Shown here: positions 7,330 to 14,591 of the stretch, in pieces
Layout of the letters: each line of letters begins with the position of its first letter
Numbering within the stretch: position 1 is the stretch's first letter
From: Clostridia bacterium
Lineage (GTDB): Bacteria > Bacillota > Clostridia > Oscillospirales > CAG-272
NCBI GenBank assembly: GCA_017411605.1
Contig: JAFQPR010000100.1
Span: 1-35,042 of the forward strand
Length of the DNA: 35,042 nt
Direction of reading: 5' to 3'
Made by a program: the position numbers and the translations under genes
Notes under the pieces: generated by a model
The model's input: the letters and a program-made list of their open reading frames with translations, nothing else
What the model was told of the DNA's origin: nothing
Database searches by the model: none

Positions 7330-8298
7330 TTATGCCCAACTCATCTTTCCCGGTTTTGGAGCCTTTATCATTGATTCTTTGAGAAACTCAACTGCGTGAG
7401 CAAGACCCTCCTCGGGAGTCATAAGGCTGTCCTCGTGCTCGATGGACATAACCTTGTCGTAGCCTACGAGGCGGAGATTTGATATCATATCTCTCCAATA
7501 ATCAAGTCCGTTTCCGTAACCTACGCTGCGGAATATCCAGGAGCGGTGGATCTCATCGCTGTAATGCTTTGTATCAAGTACGCCGAACTTTGCGGTGTTG
7601 TATTTATCGATCTTGGTATCCTTTGCGTGGAAGTGGTAGATAGCGCCCTCAAGCTCTCTGATAGCCGCAACGGGATCGATACCTTGCCAGATTAGATGAG
7701 AAGGGTCGAAGTTTGCTCCGATAATGTCACCGACGGCTGCTCTGAGCTTAAGGAGAGTTTCGGGATTATAAACGCAGAATCCGGGGTGCATTTCAAACGC
7801 GATTTTTGTCACGCCGTGGGACTTAGCGAATTCCGCGGTCTTTTTCCAATAGGGAATAAGAACCTCGTTCCACTGGTAGTCGAGAACTGCAAGGAAATCA
7901 TCGGGCCAAGCGCAGGTTGCCCAGTTGGGAGTTTTATCCTCTTTAGATCCGCCGGGGCAGCCTGAGAAGGTTATAACCGTGTCAATTCCAAGCTTCTCGG
8001 CAAGGAGAACGGCATCGATGAAATCGTTATGGAAGGAAGCGGCAATTTCTTTGTTGGGATGGACGGGATTTCCGTGAACGGAAAGCGCGCATACCTCCAT
8101 ACCGTGGCGAGCCAGAGTAGCCTTCCAATCCTCAAGAGCCTTATCGTCGGCAAGAAGTATCTTTGGGTTGCAATGCGCTTTACCCGGGTATCCGCCGCAT
8201 CCGATTTCAACGGCTTCGATGCCGAGCTTTTCAAATTTTACAAGAGCCTCTTCAAGAGAAATATCTCCGAAGAGATTGGTAAGAACGGAAAGTTTCAT
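7330..8298 (-). CDS. Sugar phosphate isomerase/epimerase (xylose isomerase-like TIM barrel)
   Basis: The protein has 322 residues and is related to AP-endonuclease-2-type TIM barrels that isomerise or epimerise sugars, inosose or keto acids. Probable metal ligands lie in AFEMHPGF (Glu), ANFDPSHL (Asp, His), YHFHAKD (His) and SIEHED (Glu). The N-terminal VEIGCGGYPG is the usual first barrel strand. The start is supported by AAAGGAATC upstream and by a promoter at 8340-8368. It is the first gene of a two-gene operon with the EEP gene. The exact substrate is unknown; a polyol or sugar acid route is plausible given the nearby carbohydrate genes. Confidence 0.85.
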   Translation of the reverse strand: MKLSVLTNLFGDISLEEALVKFEKLGIEAVEIGCGGYPGKAHCNPKILLADDKALEDWKATLARHGMEVCALSVHGNPVHPNKEIAASFHNDFIDAVLLAEKLGIDTVITFSGCPGGSKEDKTPNWATCAWPDDFLAVLDYQWNEVLIPYWKKTAEFAKSHGVTKIAFEMHPGFCVYNPETLLKLRAAVGDIIGANFDPSHLIWQGIDPVAAIRELEGAIYHFHAKDTKIDKYNTAKFGVLDTKHYSDEIHRSWIFRSVGYGNGLDYWRDMISNLRLVGYDKVMSIEHEDSLMTPEEGLAHAVEFLKESMIKAPKPGKMSWA

Positions 8299-8339
8299 TT
8301 TTTGATTCCTTTCAAAAGCGTTTTTGATTAACTAACTGT

Positions 8340-8368
8340 ATTTTAGCATACAATGCGCATCAATTCAA
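8340..8368 (-). promoter_or_regulatory. Promoter of the isomerase-EEP operon
   Basis: On the minus strand TTGAAT (8363-8368) and TAAAAT (8340-8345) are 17 bp apart. It is divergent from the Nudix promoter; the roughly 125 bp between them are very AT-rich and contain only the inverted repeat at 8460-8479. Confidence 0.65.
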
Positions 8369-8459
8369 GATATAATTTTGACATAAAATATAATTTTTTT
8401 GACGTATTCCGCTTTTTCCCCGAGCAGAAAAAAGACATATTTTATGTAAGCTCGTTTTC

Positions 8460-8479
8460 AAATGCAAAAAAACGCATTT
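8460..8479. promoter_or_regulatory. Inverted repeat between divergent promoters
   Basis: AAATGC and GCATTT with an 8-nt A-rich spacer form a perfect 6-bp inverted repeat, ending 14 bp before the -35 box of the Nudix promoter. The size and place suit an operator, but no cognate regulator is identified. Confidence 0.35.
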
Positions 8480-8493
8480 AATATATTTTACTA

Positions 8494-8522
8494 TTGACAT
8501 TAGTTAAAATTAATGTTAAAAT
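8494..8522 (+). promoter_or_regulatory. Promoter of the Nudix gene
   Basis: TTGACA (8494-8499) and TAAAAT (8517-8522) are 17 bp apart, 28 bp before the start codon at 8551. Confidence 0.8.
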
Positions 8523-8550
8523 ATATAAAGAAAATTTGTTGGAGAAAGAA

Positions 8551-9105
8551 ATGTACGAAGAGCTGATTGAGCGCAAGGTGGCGCGCAAGGAAATTTTCGA
8601 CGGCAATGTTCTGCACGTCGTATGCGATGATGTTATGCTTCCAAACGGCGATAAGGCTGTACGAGAATTTTGCATTCATGTGGGCGCGGTATGCATTATA
8701 CCTATTCTTCCCGACGGAAGAGTGATAATGGAGCGTCAGTTCAGATATCCGCACGGAAGGGTATTTTATGAGATACCGGCGGGTAAGCTCGATTATCCGG
8801 ACGAGGACCCGCTTTCGGCAGCAAAACGCGAGCTTAGAGAAGAAACGGGTGCCGTTGCCGGTAAGATGACCTTCCTTGGTGCGCTTGATACCTCTCCCGC
8901 TCTTATCAGCGAGAGGATTTATATGTATCTTGCCGAGGATCTCAGCTTTACCGAGCGCGAGCTTGATGACGACGAATTTCTTTCGGTTGAGTATGCGCAT
9001 TTGTCCGATTTGTACCGTATGGTGCTTGACGGAGAAATAGCGGATGCCAAAACTCAGGTTGCCGTTCTGAAAGCGGTTGCCAAAAGACCCGAGTTTTTAA
9101 ATTAA
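8551..9105 (+). CDS. Nudix hydrolase, ADP-ribose pyrophosphatase type
   Basis: The protein has 184 residues. It is predicted to cleave ADP-ribose (or a related nucleoside diphosphate sugar) to AMP and ribose 5-phosphate. The Nudix box runs from the G of PAGKLDYPDE to RELREETGA near residues 88-112. It has one residue more than usual between the first Gly and the first Glu, but the REx2EExG core is intact. The flanking RQFRYPHGRVFYEIPAG is typical of the ADP-ribose subgroup. The start at 8551 follows GGAG; the ORF could be read upstream but would begin in the promoter. The next gene is 37 bp downstream and is probably co-transcribed. Confidence 0.88.
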   Translation: MYEELIERKVARKEIFDGNVLHVVCDDVMLPNGDKAVREFCIHVGAVCIIPILPDGRVIMERQFRYPHGRVFYEIPAGKLDYPDEDPLSAAKRELREETGAVAGKMTFLGALDTSPALISERIYMYLAEDLSFTERELDDDEFLSVEYAHLSDLYRMVLDGEIADAKTQVAVLKAVAKRPEFLN

Positions 9106-9142
9106 CTTTTCATACGGCAATGCCGATTCGAAAGGAGATAAA

Positions 9143-10756
9143 ATGACATTACCAACTTTAATAAATTACGGTCTGTATGCTATTGTAGGTGTATTTGCCC
9201 TTGTGTGCTTCCTCTTAGGTTTTAAAAGAGGATTCAGCCGTCAGACTGTTAAATTTATCTTCGTGGGTGCATCGTTTGCGCTTTCTTTTGTAGCGTTTGG
9301 TGCTATATATCCCGCGCTTTATTCTTTGGTAGAGGGAAAATCCGTGGCTGACGTTGCCTCAACCCTCAATATCGGCTTAAGTGAAGAAATTTATAAGTTC
9401 GCGGTATGCATAAAGGGAGATACCGCAGTGTACCTCGCATCGGTACCGCTTGCTATCGTAGTTTTCCCGTTTGGGTTCCTTGCGATGTTCTTTGCGGTTA
9501 ACGGACTTCTTGTTTTCCCTTATATAGTAATATGCGGAGCTCTTGGATTCGGATCTCAGTATAATACTACTTTGACAAGAATCCTTGGCGGAGTGGTAGG
9601 TATTGTTCAGGGTGTTCTCATGGCTCTTCTTGTAATAATGCCCGTTGAAGGTATTGTGGATATTGCCGGGGAAGCAATAACCGTGTCAGAAGAAAAGCAT
9701 CCCGATTCTCAAAACGCTATCACGATAGGAAACATATATCACCAGAACGTTGACGGTGTTATAGATAATCCCGTTCTTAAATATTCCGATGACGCTTTTG
9801 GCTTTGTTTACGATAAGTTCTCTACTATTAAGGTAGAAGGTGAGGACGTCAGTGTTCACGAGCTCGCCGATGACCTCTTTGAGCTCTTCGTTCTTTACGG
9901 AGATCTCGGCGCAGATTTTAATTTCAAAGCGTTGACTGAAGATAATAAAGCTACAATAGATAAAATGTTAGACTGCTTCGGAAACGACCATATTATGACC
10001 GCTATAGTATCGGGAGCACTGAGCTCTGTTGGTAAAGCTGCGAATAGCGGCGCCTTCACGTTTGATGCAGGGGAGCCGATGCAATCATTGTATATGGCGT
10101 TCCTTGACGTTTGCTCAACCTGTGACAGTACGACGGTTGAGGGTGACCTGTATACGCTTACGAGAGTATACTATCTCTTCTCCGATGAGGGAATGCTTCA
10201 AGCGGAGACGGTTAGCTCAATGTTCGCTTCATTCCTTGTTTTTGATGCTGAGGGAAGCTCCGCATTCAAGCGAATGGTTGCGATACTTGATGAAAATCCG
10301 AGATTTAACGCTATGTCTGAGACTTGCTCCAGAGTTGCTATGGACCTTCTTATTCGGAATACGGGTGTTGATCAGGATGTTATGGAAACCGTTACGAACG
10401 TTAAAGCGGGTATTAACAGCGTTGTAGGTCTTAACAAAGAAGATTATGCGACCGAAGAAGAATATAAGGCTGATGTCAATAAAGGAATTTCCGAAACTCT
10501 TGCCGAAAACAATATTTCGATGAGTGACGAAAAGCTCGATGAGCTTACCGATTTCGTAATCGAGAATTACGGCGATAAGGATGAAATAACCGATGACGAG
10601 TTCCTTGACTTCATGTCCAAGTACTACGATACTTATGCTAAGAGCAGCGGAGCAGGCAGCAGCACCGAAGGCACCGAGGGCACAGAAGGCACAGAAGGCA
10701 CAGAAGGCATCGAGGGCGCAGAAGGTACCGAGGGTACGGAAGGCACCGAGCCTTAA
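9143..10756 (+). CDS. CvpA-like membrane protein with long acidic C-terminal domain and TEG repeat tail
   Basis: The protein has 537 residues. The N-terminal 170 residues hold about four hydrophobic segments (near 8-28, 36-58, 92-130, 141-165), with GFKRGFSRQTVKF after the first, as in CvpA-family proteins (colicin V production/peptidoglycan-linked membrane proteins). About 330 polar, acidic residues follow with no domain I can name. The end is nine repeats of Thr-Glu-Gly-like triplets closing with TEP. It starts after AAAGGAGAT. The topology suggests a membrane anchor with a large soluble part. Assignment to CvpA rests on the N-terminal pattern only. Confidence 0.55.
   Translation: MTLPTLINYGLYAIVGVFALVCFLLGFKRGFSRQTVKFIFVGASFALSFVAFGAIYPALYSLVEGKSVADVASTLNIGLSEEIYKFAVCIKGDTAVYLASVPLAIVVFPFGFLAMFFAVNGLLVFPYIVICGALGFGSQYNTTLTRILGGVVGIVQGVLMALLVIMPVEGIVDIAGEAITVSEEKHPDSQNAITIGNIYHQNVDGVIDNPVLKYSDDAFGFVYDKFSTIKVEGEDVSVHELADDLFELFVLYGDLGADFNFKALTEDNKATIDKMLDCFGNDHIMTAIVSGALSSVGKAANSGAFTFDAGEPMQSLYMAFLDVCSTCDSTTVEGDLYTLTRVYYLFSDEGMLQAETVSSMFASFLVFDAEGSSAFKRMVAILDENPRFNAMSETCSRVAMDLLIRNTGVDQDVMETVTNVKAGINSVVGLNKEDYATEEEYKADVNKGISETLAENNISMSDEKLDELTDFVIENYGDKDEITDDEFLDFMSKYYDTYAKSSGAGSSTEGTEGTEGTEGTEGIEGAEGTEGTEGTEP
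10664..10753 (+). repeat. 9-bp coding minisatellite (TEG repeats)
   Basis: Nine tandem 9-bp units of the form ACN-GAR-GGY, with two variants (ATC and GCA in the first codon), plus a final ACCGAGCCT. Three consecutive units are identical, a sign of recent slippage or unequal exchange. It encodes the extreme C-terminus of the CvpA-like protein. Confidence 0.95.
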
Positions 10757-10774
10757 TAACACAAGCAATAAATT

Positions 10775-10805
10775 CGGGTGGCTGAAAGGCCGCCCGAGAG
10801 TTTTG
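10775..10805 (+). terminator. Terminator-like hairpin before ackA
   Basis: CGGGTGGC and GCCGCCCG (one G-U pair on the plus strand) enclose the loop TGAAAG and are followed by AGAGTTTTG. The T run is short, so some readthrough into ackA is likely; I see no strong separate ackA promoter. Confidence 0.55.
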
Positions 10806-10833
10806 AATAATATATTATGAAAGGAAAAAGACA

Positions 10834-12027
10834 ATGAAAATACTGGTAATAAACGCAGGCAGTTCATCTCTTAAATTCCAGCTTATCGATATGGAAAACG
10901 AGTCTGTTATCGCAAAGGGTATTTGCGAGGAGATTGGCGGTAAATCGGGATTTAAATATAAGGTACCCGGCAGAGAGGATTATAAGATATCTATATCCTT
11001 GCCCACTCACGCAGAGGCTTTGAAGCTCGTTCTCGACACTCTTGTAGACGAGAAGCTCGGCGTTATTTCTTCTGCAAAGGAGATCAGCGCTGTCGGACAC
11101 AGAGTTCTTCACGGCGGTGAGAAGCTTTCGGGCTCTGTTCTTGTAACAGAGGAAGTTAAGAAGACTATTGAGGAGTGCATAGACCTTGGACCTCTCCACA
11201 ATCCCGCAAACCTTAAGGGAATTATCGAGTGCGAGAAGATAATGGACGTTCCTCAGGTTGCCGTATTTGATACGGGCTTCCATCAAACAATGCCTGACTA
11301 TGCATATATGTATGCGCTTCCTTACGAGTATTATGAGAAATACAAGATTCGCCGCTACGGATTCCACGGCACGTCGCACAGATTTGTAAGCGCAAGAGCG
11401 GGCGAGCTTCTCGGCAATCCCGAGCTTAACGTAGTTACCTGCCACCTTGGAAACGGTGCGTCTGTTTCCGCCGTAAAGGACGGAAAATGCTTTGATACCT
11501 CAATGGGTGTTACTCCTCTTGAGGGCATCATGATGGGTACGAGATGCGGTAACATTGACTCTGCTATAATTCCTTACCTTATGAAGAAGGGCGAGGTCAG
11601 CACTGCTGATGAGATCGACAAGATGATGAATAAAAAGTCCGGTATGCTCGGCGTATCAGGCGTTACCTCGGATAATCAGGAAATCTGCAAGATGGCAGCG
11701 GAAGGCAACGAAAGATGCATTCTGATCAAGAAGATGTATTGCCATCAGCTTACCAAGCTTGTCGGCGGATATATCGCGGCAATGGGCGGCACCGATGCGC
11801 TTGTGTTTACAGGTGGAATAGGTGAAAACACTCCCGAATACCGCAGCTACGTTTGCGAAAAGCTTGCGTTCCTTGGCGTTAAGATTGACGAGGCTAAGAA
11901 TGCAACGCGCGGTGAGGAGATCGAAATATCCACGCCCGAGTCAACCGTAAGAGTTTACGTCATTCCCACTAACGAAGAGCTCGTTATCGCGAGAGATACT
12001 CTTGAGATCGTCAATAGCTTAAAATAA
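10834..12027 (+). CDS. ackA: Acetate kinase
   Basis: The protein has 397 residues, the full family length. It converts acetyl phosphate and ADP to acetate and ATP, the energy-yielding last step of acetate fermentation. Signature blocks are complete: VINAGSSSLKFQL at the start, GHRVLHGGE, FDTGFHQTMP, YGFHGTSHRFV, HLGNGASVSAV, GVTPLEGIMMGTRCG and FTGGIGENTPEYR. The start follows AAAGGAAAAAG. A phosphotransacetylase gene is not in the window. The GreA-like gene begins 1 bp after its stop, so the two are co-transcribed. Confidence 0.97.
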   Translation: MKILVINAGSSSLKFQLIDMENESVIAKGICEEIGGKSGFKYKVPGREDYKISISLPTHAEALKLVLDTLVDEKLGVISSAKEISAVGHRVLHGGEKLSGSVLVTEEVKKTIEECIDLGPLHNPANLKGIIECEKIMDVPQVAVFDTGFHQTMPDYAYMYALPYEYYEKYKIRRYGFHGTSHRFVSARAGELLGNPELNVVTCHLGNGASVSAVKDGKCFDTSMGVTPLEGIMMGTRCGNIDSAIIPYLMKKGEVSTADEIDKMMNKKSGMLGVSGVTSDNQEICKMAAEGNERCILIKKMYCHQLTKLVGGYIAAMGGTDALVFTGGIGENTPEYRSYVCEKLAFLGVKIDEAKNATRGEEIEISTPESTVRVYVIPTNEELVIARDTLEIVNSLK

Positions 12028-12028
12028 A

Positions 12029-12532
12029 ATGTACGACGAGCTTACAAAGGTTGATATTCAAAAAATGGAAGAGGAGATAAAGTATAGAAGAAGCGTACTT
12101 GCTCCAAAGCTTGGCGCAGAGCTTAAGCGTACACGTGAGTTCGGAGATCTTTCCGAGAACGCGGAATACAAGGAGGCTAAGCGCGAAAAACGTAAAAACG
12201 AGGGAAGAATCCGTTATCTTGAGGCTATGATAAGAACCGCTACGGTTATTGAGATAGAGGAAACGGCAGACTCCGTAGCCCTTTTCGACATAGTTACGAT
12301 TTTTAACGAAAAAATGAATGCCGAAAAAAAGATACAGATAGTTACGACGTTACGTCAGAACGCATTGCTCGGATTTGTCAGTAAGGAGTCACCCCTTGGC
12401 TCTGCTCTTATGGGAAAATCGGTCGGCGACAGAGTTCTTGTGACCGTAAACGAGAGTATGAGCTATTACGTAAAAATAATTGCAATTGAGAAAGGCGAGG
12501 ATAATTCAGACCTTCCGATAAGCAGTTATTAA
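12029..12532 (+). CDS. GreA/GreB-family transcription elongation factor
   Basis: The protein has 167 residues. Gre factors enter the RNA polymerase secondary channel and stimulate cleavage of backtracked transcripts. The N-terminal coiled coil (about 5-75) carries REFGDLSENAEYKEAK, with the acidic tip Asp and Glu that bind the catalytic Mg2+. The C-terminal FKBP-like part has KESPLGSALMGKSVGDRV. It starts just after the ackA stop with no clear ribosome binding site of its own, suggesting translational coupling. The family call is firm; whether it is the main GreA or a secondary paralogue cannot be decided here. Confidence 0.88.
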   Translation: MYDELTKVDIQKMEEEIKYRRSVLAPKLGAELKRTREFGDLSENAEYKEAKREKRKNEGRIRYLEAMIRTATVIEIEETADSVALFDIVTIFNEKMNAEKKIQIVTTLRQNALLGFVSKESPLGSALMGKSVGDRVLVTVNESMSYYVKIIAIEKGEDNSDLPISSY

Positions 12533-12573
12533 TAAAAATTTCAAAAAAAATAAAAAAACTCAAATGGATATTG

Positions 12574-12602
12574 TTGACATTTTATTTTTCTTGTGATATA
12601 CT
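12574..12602 (+). promoter_or_regulatory. Extended -10 promoter of the PH-domain gene
   Basis: TTGACA (12574-12579) and TGTGATATACT (hexamer 12597-12602) have 17-bp spacing and a TG-extended -10. Confidence 0.85.
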
Positions 12603-12640
12603 TAAAATGTTAAATTTTATGCTAATAAGGAGAGTTTGAG

Positions 12641-13324
12641 ATGGCTCGTTACAGACAAAGTCCAAACTATATAGCAAAAAAGAGCCTTTGGCCCGCATTT
12701 GATTGGTGGAATATTTTGTTCTATATGCTCGTTATTCCCGCTTTAATAATCATTATGCAGATAAAGTTCCCCGAGCTTTGCTCCTGGTATATCGCTCTTG
12801 CGCTTTATGCTTTGGTTCCTATTACAATCATTTGTATGGAGAAAAAATTATCCTGGTGGAACGTTCTCTTCATGATCATACTGATTCCCGCTACGGTTGC
12901 GGTGCTTTACTTCTTAGTTCCCGCTCTCGGTGAAAAGATAGTAAATGAATGGCTTGCAAATTGGTGGATAGTTCTTGGTCTTTGGTGCGTATTCCCGATT
13001 ATGATCTGCTTGGTTCAGATAATCATTCTCAGACACAAGTATATCGAGTTCTATGATAACTGCGTTATTGAGAGATGGGGCGTATTCAATAAGCGCACTA
13101 AAAAGACTGTGTTCCCTGAAGTAACTGCTGTTACCACTCAGAAGAACATTCTTGGATATGGTGACGTTTATATCGACGTTGTCGGTCCTTGGGACGTTAA
13201 GTTTGACGATATGTCAAGACCTGATGATCTCCGCGATTATCTCGTTTATCATATGCTTAATTCCGCTGCTGTTGAAAATATCAGCAACAACCCCTATATT
13301 GCCGCAACAGACGGTATATTCTAA
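12641..13324 (+). CDS. Membrane protein with duplicated two-helix unit and C-terminal PH-like domain
   Basis: The protein has 227 residues. Four membrane segments lie near 23-43, 48-66, 73-95 and 108-130. The two halves look duplicated: WWNILFYMLVIPA at 22-34 matches WWNVLFMIILIPA at 72-84, and each half ends in a second helix with VP or FP (LVPITIICM, VFPIMICL). Residues 132-205 (KYIEFYDNCVIERWGVF through DVYIDVVGPWDVKFDDM) resemble the bacterial PH domain (bPH2/YdbT type). The function is unknown; such proteins may act in envelope or lipid processes. It is a single gene between its own promoter and terminator. Confidence 0.6.
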   Translation: MARYRQSPNYIAKKSLWPAFDWWNILFYMLVIPALIIIMQIKFPELCSWYIALALYALVPITIICMEKKLSWWNVLFMIILIPATVAVLYFLVPALGEKIVNEWLANWWIVLGLWCVFPIMICLVQIIILRHKYIEFYDNCVIERWGVFNKRTKKTVFPEVTAVTTQKNILGYGDVYIDVVGPWDVKFDDMSRPDDLRDYLVYHMLNSAAVENISNNPYIAATDGIF

Positions 13325-13340
13325 TAACCGTTTACATAAA

Positions 13341-13376
13341 AACGGAGAAGCAAGTAGCATTGTTTCTCCGTTTTTT
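13341..13376 (+). terminator. Rho-independent terminator
   Basis: AACGGAGAA (13341-13349) pairs with TTCTCCGTT (13364-13372), followed by a T run, just after the PH-domain gene. Confidence 0.9.
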
Positions 13377-13419
13377 ATTCTTCAATTGAAGATTTTGTCA
13401 ATTTTTATACAAAAAACTA

Positions 13420-13477
13420 TTGCATAAATGATATAAAAATGCTATACTTTTAATATATTTTAAGTGACGTCAATTAA
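13420..13477 (+). promoter_or_regulatory. Promoter and near-palindromic site upstream of the kinase gene
   Basis: TTGCAT (13420-13425) and TATACT (13443-13448) have 17-bp spacing. Just downstream, an 18-bp near-palindrome at 13460-13477 has TTAA arms around TGACGTCA with a single mismatch. Its place at about +6 to +23 fits a repressor operator. No regulator is assigned. Confidence 0.6.
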
Positions 13478-13500
13478 GTTTAAAGAAAAAAGGAGAGCAT

Positions 13501-14433
13501 ATGGCAGAGCTCGCTTTAAAAGAACTACTTTATGAATTGAAAAATCCCGAAGCGCTTGTTGCCGAGGATGAGTTGGAATACTCTAAAAAAATAGAAGATG
13601 TTGCAAAGAAGGTCTGCGAGGCGGAAAATATACGCGTCGTACTTCTTGCGGGACCGTCAGCCTCGGGAAAAACAACGACAGCTAATCTTATCTCCGATAA
13701 AATAAAGAGCCTTGGTGAAAAATCCATCGTCGTATCGCTTGATAATTTTTATCGCGATGCGGATGATAAGAAGTATCCGCGTCTTGAAGACGGTACGCGT
13801 GATTTCGAGAGTCCTTATGCACTTGATATTGATGATCTGATAAAAACTCTTGGATGCATTATTGAAGGTAAAGAATTCGACGTGCCGACGTATGATTTCA
13901 AGCAGGGACGTCGTGTTGATGTAACGCACTACCCGAGCTATGCCGACGGTTGCGTTATTATTGAAGGCATTCACGGCCTTAATCCTATTCTTTCGGATCC
14001 GTTCCCGAAGGAAAACGTACTTAAGCTCTTTGTCAGTGTTTCAACTAATATAAACGATGACGGAAAACGTATGCTTTCGGGAAGAAAGATTCGTTTCCTC
14101 AGACGTATGGTAAGAGATAATCTTTACAGAGCTGCCGATGCATACACAACAATAGCAATGTGGCAAAACGTTCTTCTCGGAGAGGATAAATACCTGTATC
14201 CCTATAAAAAGCTTGCAGATCTCAGCTTTGACACCTTCCATAATTTTGAGCTCGCGGTTCTTAAGCCCTATGCAGAAATGCTTTTGACCGGGGAGGTTTG
14301 CGAGCATAGCGGTTATGCTCATACCGTAGCGAGCGCTCTTGCAAAAATACCTTCGCTTGAGAGCAAAATAGTACCTGAGACATCTCTTATAAGAGAGTTT
14401 ATTCCGGGTGGAATTTACGAGGATCTTTATTAA
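13501..14433 (+). CDS. Uridine kinase/phosphoribulokinase-family nucleoside kinase
   Basis: The protein has 310 residues. P-loop LLAGPSASGKTTTAN is at about 48-62 (Walker A GPSASGKTT), then VSLDNFYRD (acceptor-site Asp), DFESPYALD, and VIIEGIHGLNP (Walker B-like). It ends with SLIREFIPGG. It shares its whole kinase core with the C-terminal half of the protein at 14592-16295, including DNFYRD/DDYYID, EGIHGLNP and IREFIGG-type ends. It presumably phosphorylates a nucleoside or similar small hydroxyl compound; the substrate is unproven. It starts after AAAGGAGAGC. It converges on its paralogue with a shared terminator. Confidence 0.85.
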   Translation: MAELALKELLYELKNPEALVAEDELEYSKKIEDVAKKVCEAENIRVVLLAGPSASGKTTTANLISDKIKSLGEKSIVVSLDNFYRDADDKKYPRLEDGTRDFESPYALDIDDLIKTLGCIIEGKEFDVPTYDFKQGRRVDVTHYPSYADGCVIIEGIHGLNPILSDPFPKENVLKLFVSVSTNINDDGKRMLSGRKIRFLRRMVRDNLYRAADAYTTIAMWQNVLLGEDKYLYPYKKLADLSFDTFHNFELAVLKPYAEMLLTGEVCEHSGYAHTVASALAKIPSLESKIVPETSLIREFIPGGIYEDLY

Positions 14434-14450
14434 CTCATCACAAAAAATAT

Positions 14451-14501
14451 AAAAGGAACAAGAGCTTGAAAGTTTTTTATTCAAGCTTTTGTTCCTTTTT
14501 T
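14451..14501. terminator. Bidirectional terminator between the two kinase genes
   Basis: A 20-nt arm (14451-14470) pairs almost perfectly with 14480-14499 (loop AGTTTTTTA) and has T runs on both strands. It serves both convergent kinase genes. Confidence 0.9.
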
Positions 14502-14591
14502 GTAAACTATTGTTTTAAATTTGCTGTTGTCTGTGCGTTATTGCTGTGTAAATTAACATAATTAAGGTCTGCTAAAATATTCTTTTGAAAC

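Noticed and set aside
10664-10753. Short regular repeats as a CRISPR array
   Set aside because: The units are 9 bp, contiguous and in frame with a protein; there are no spacers.
10229-10867. 212-codon minus-strand frame covering the repeat tail
   Set aside because: It is antisense to the CvpA-like gene; its FCALDAFCAFCAF text is only the reverse of the TEG repeat.
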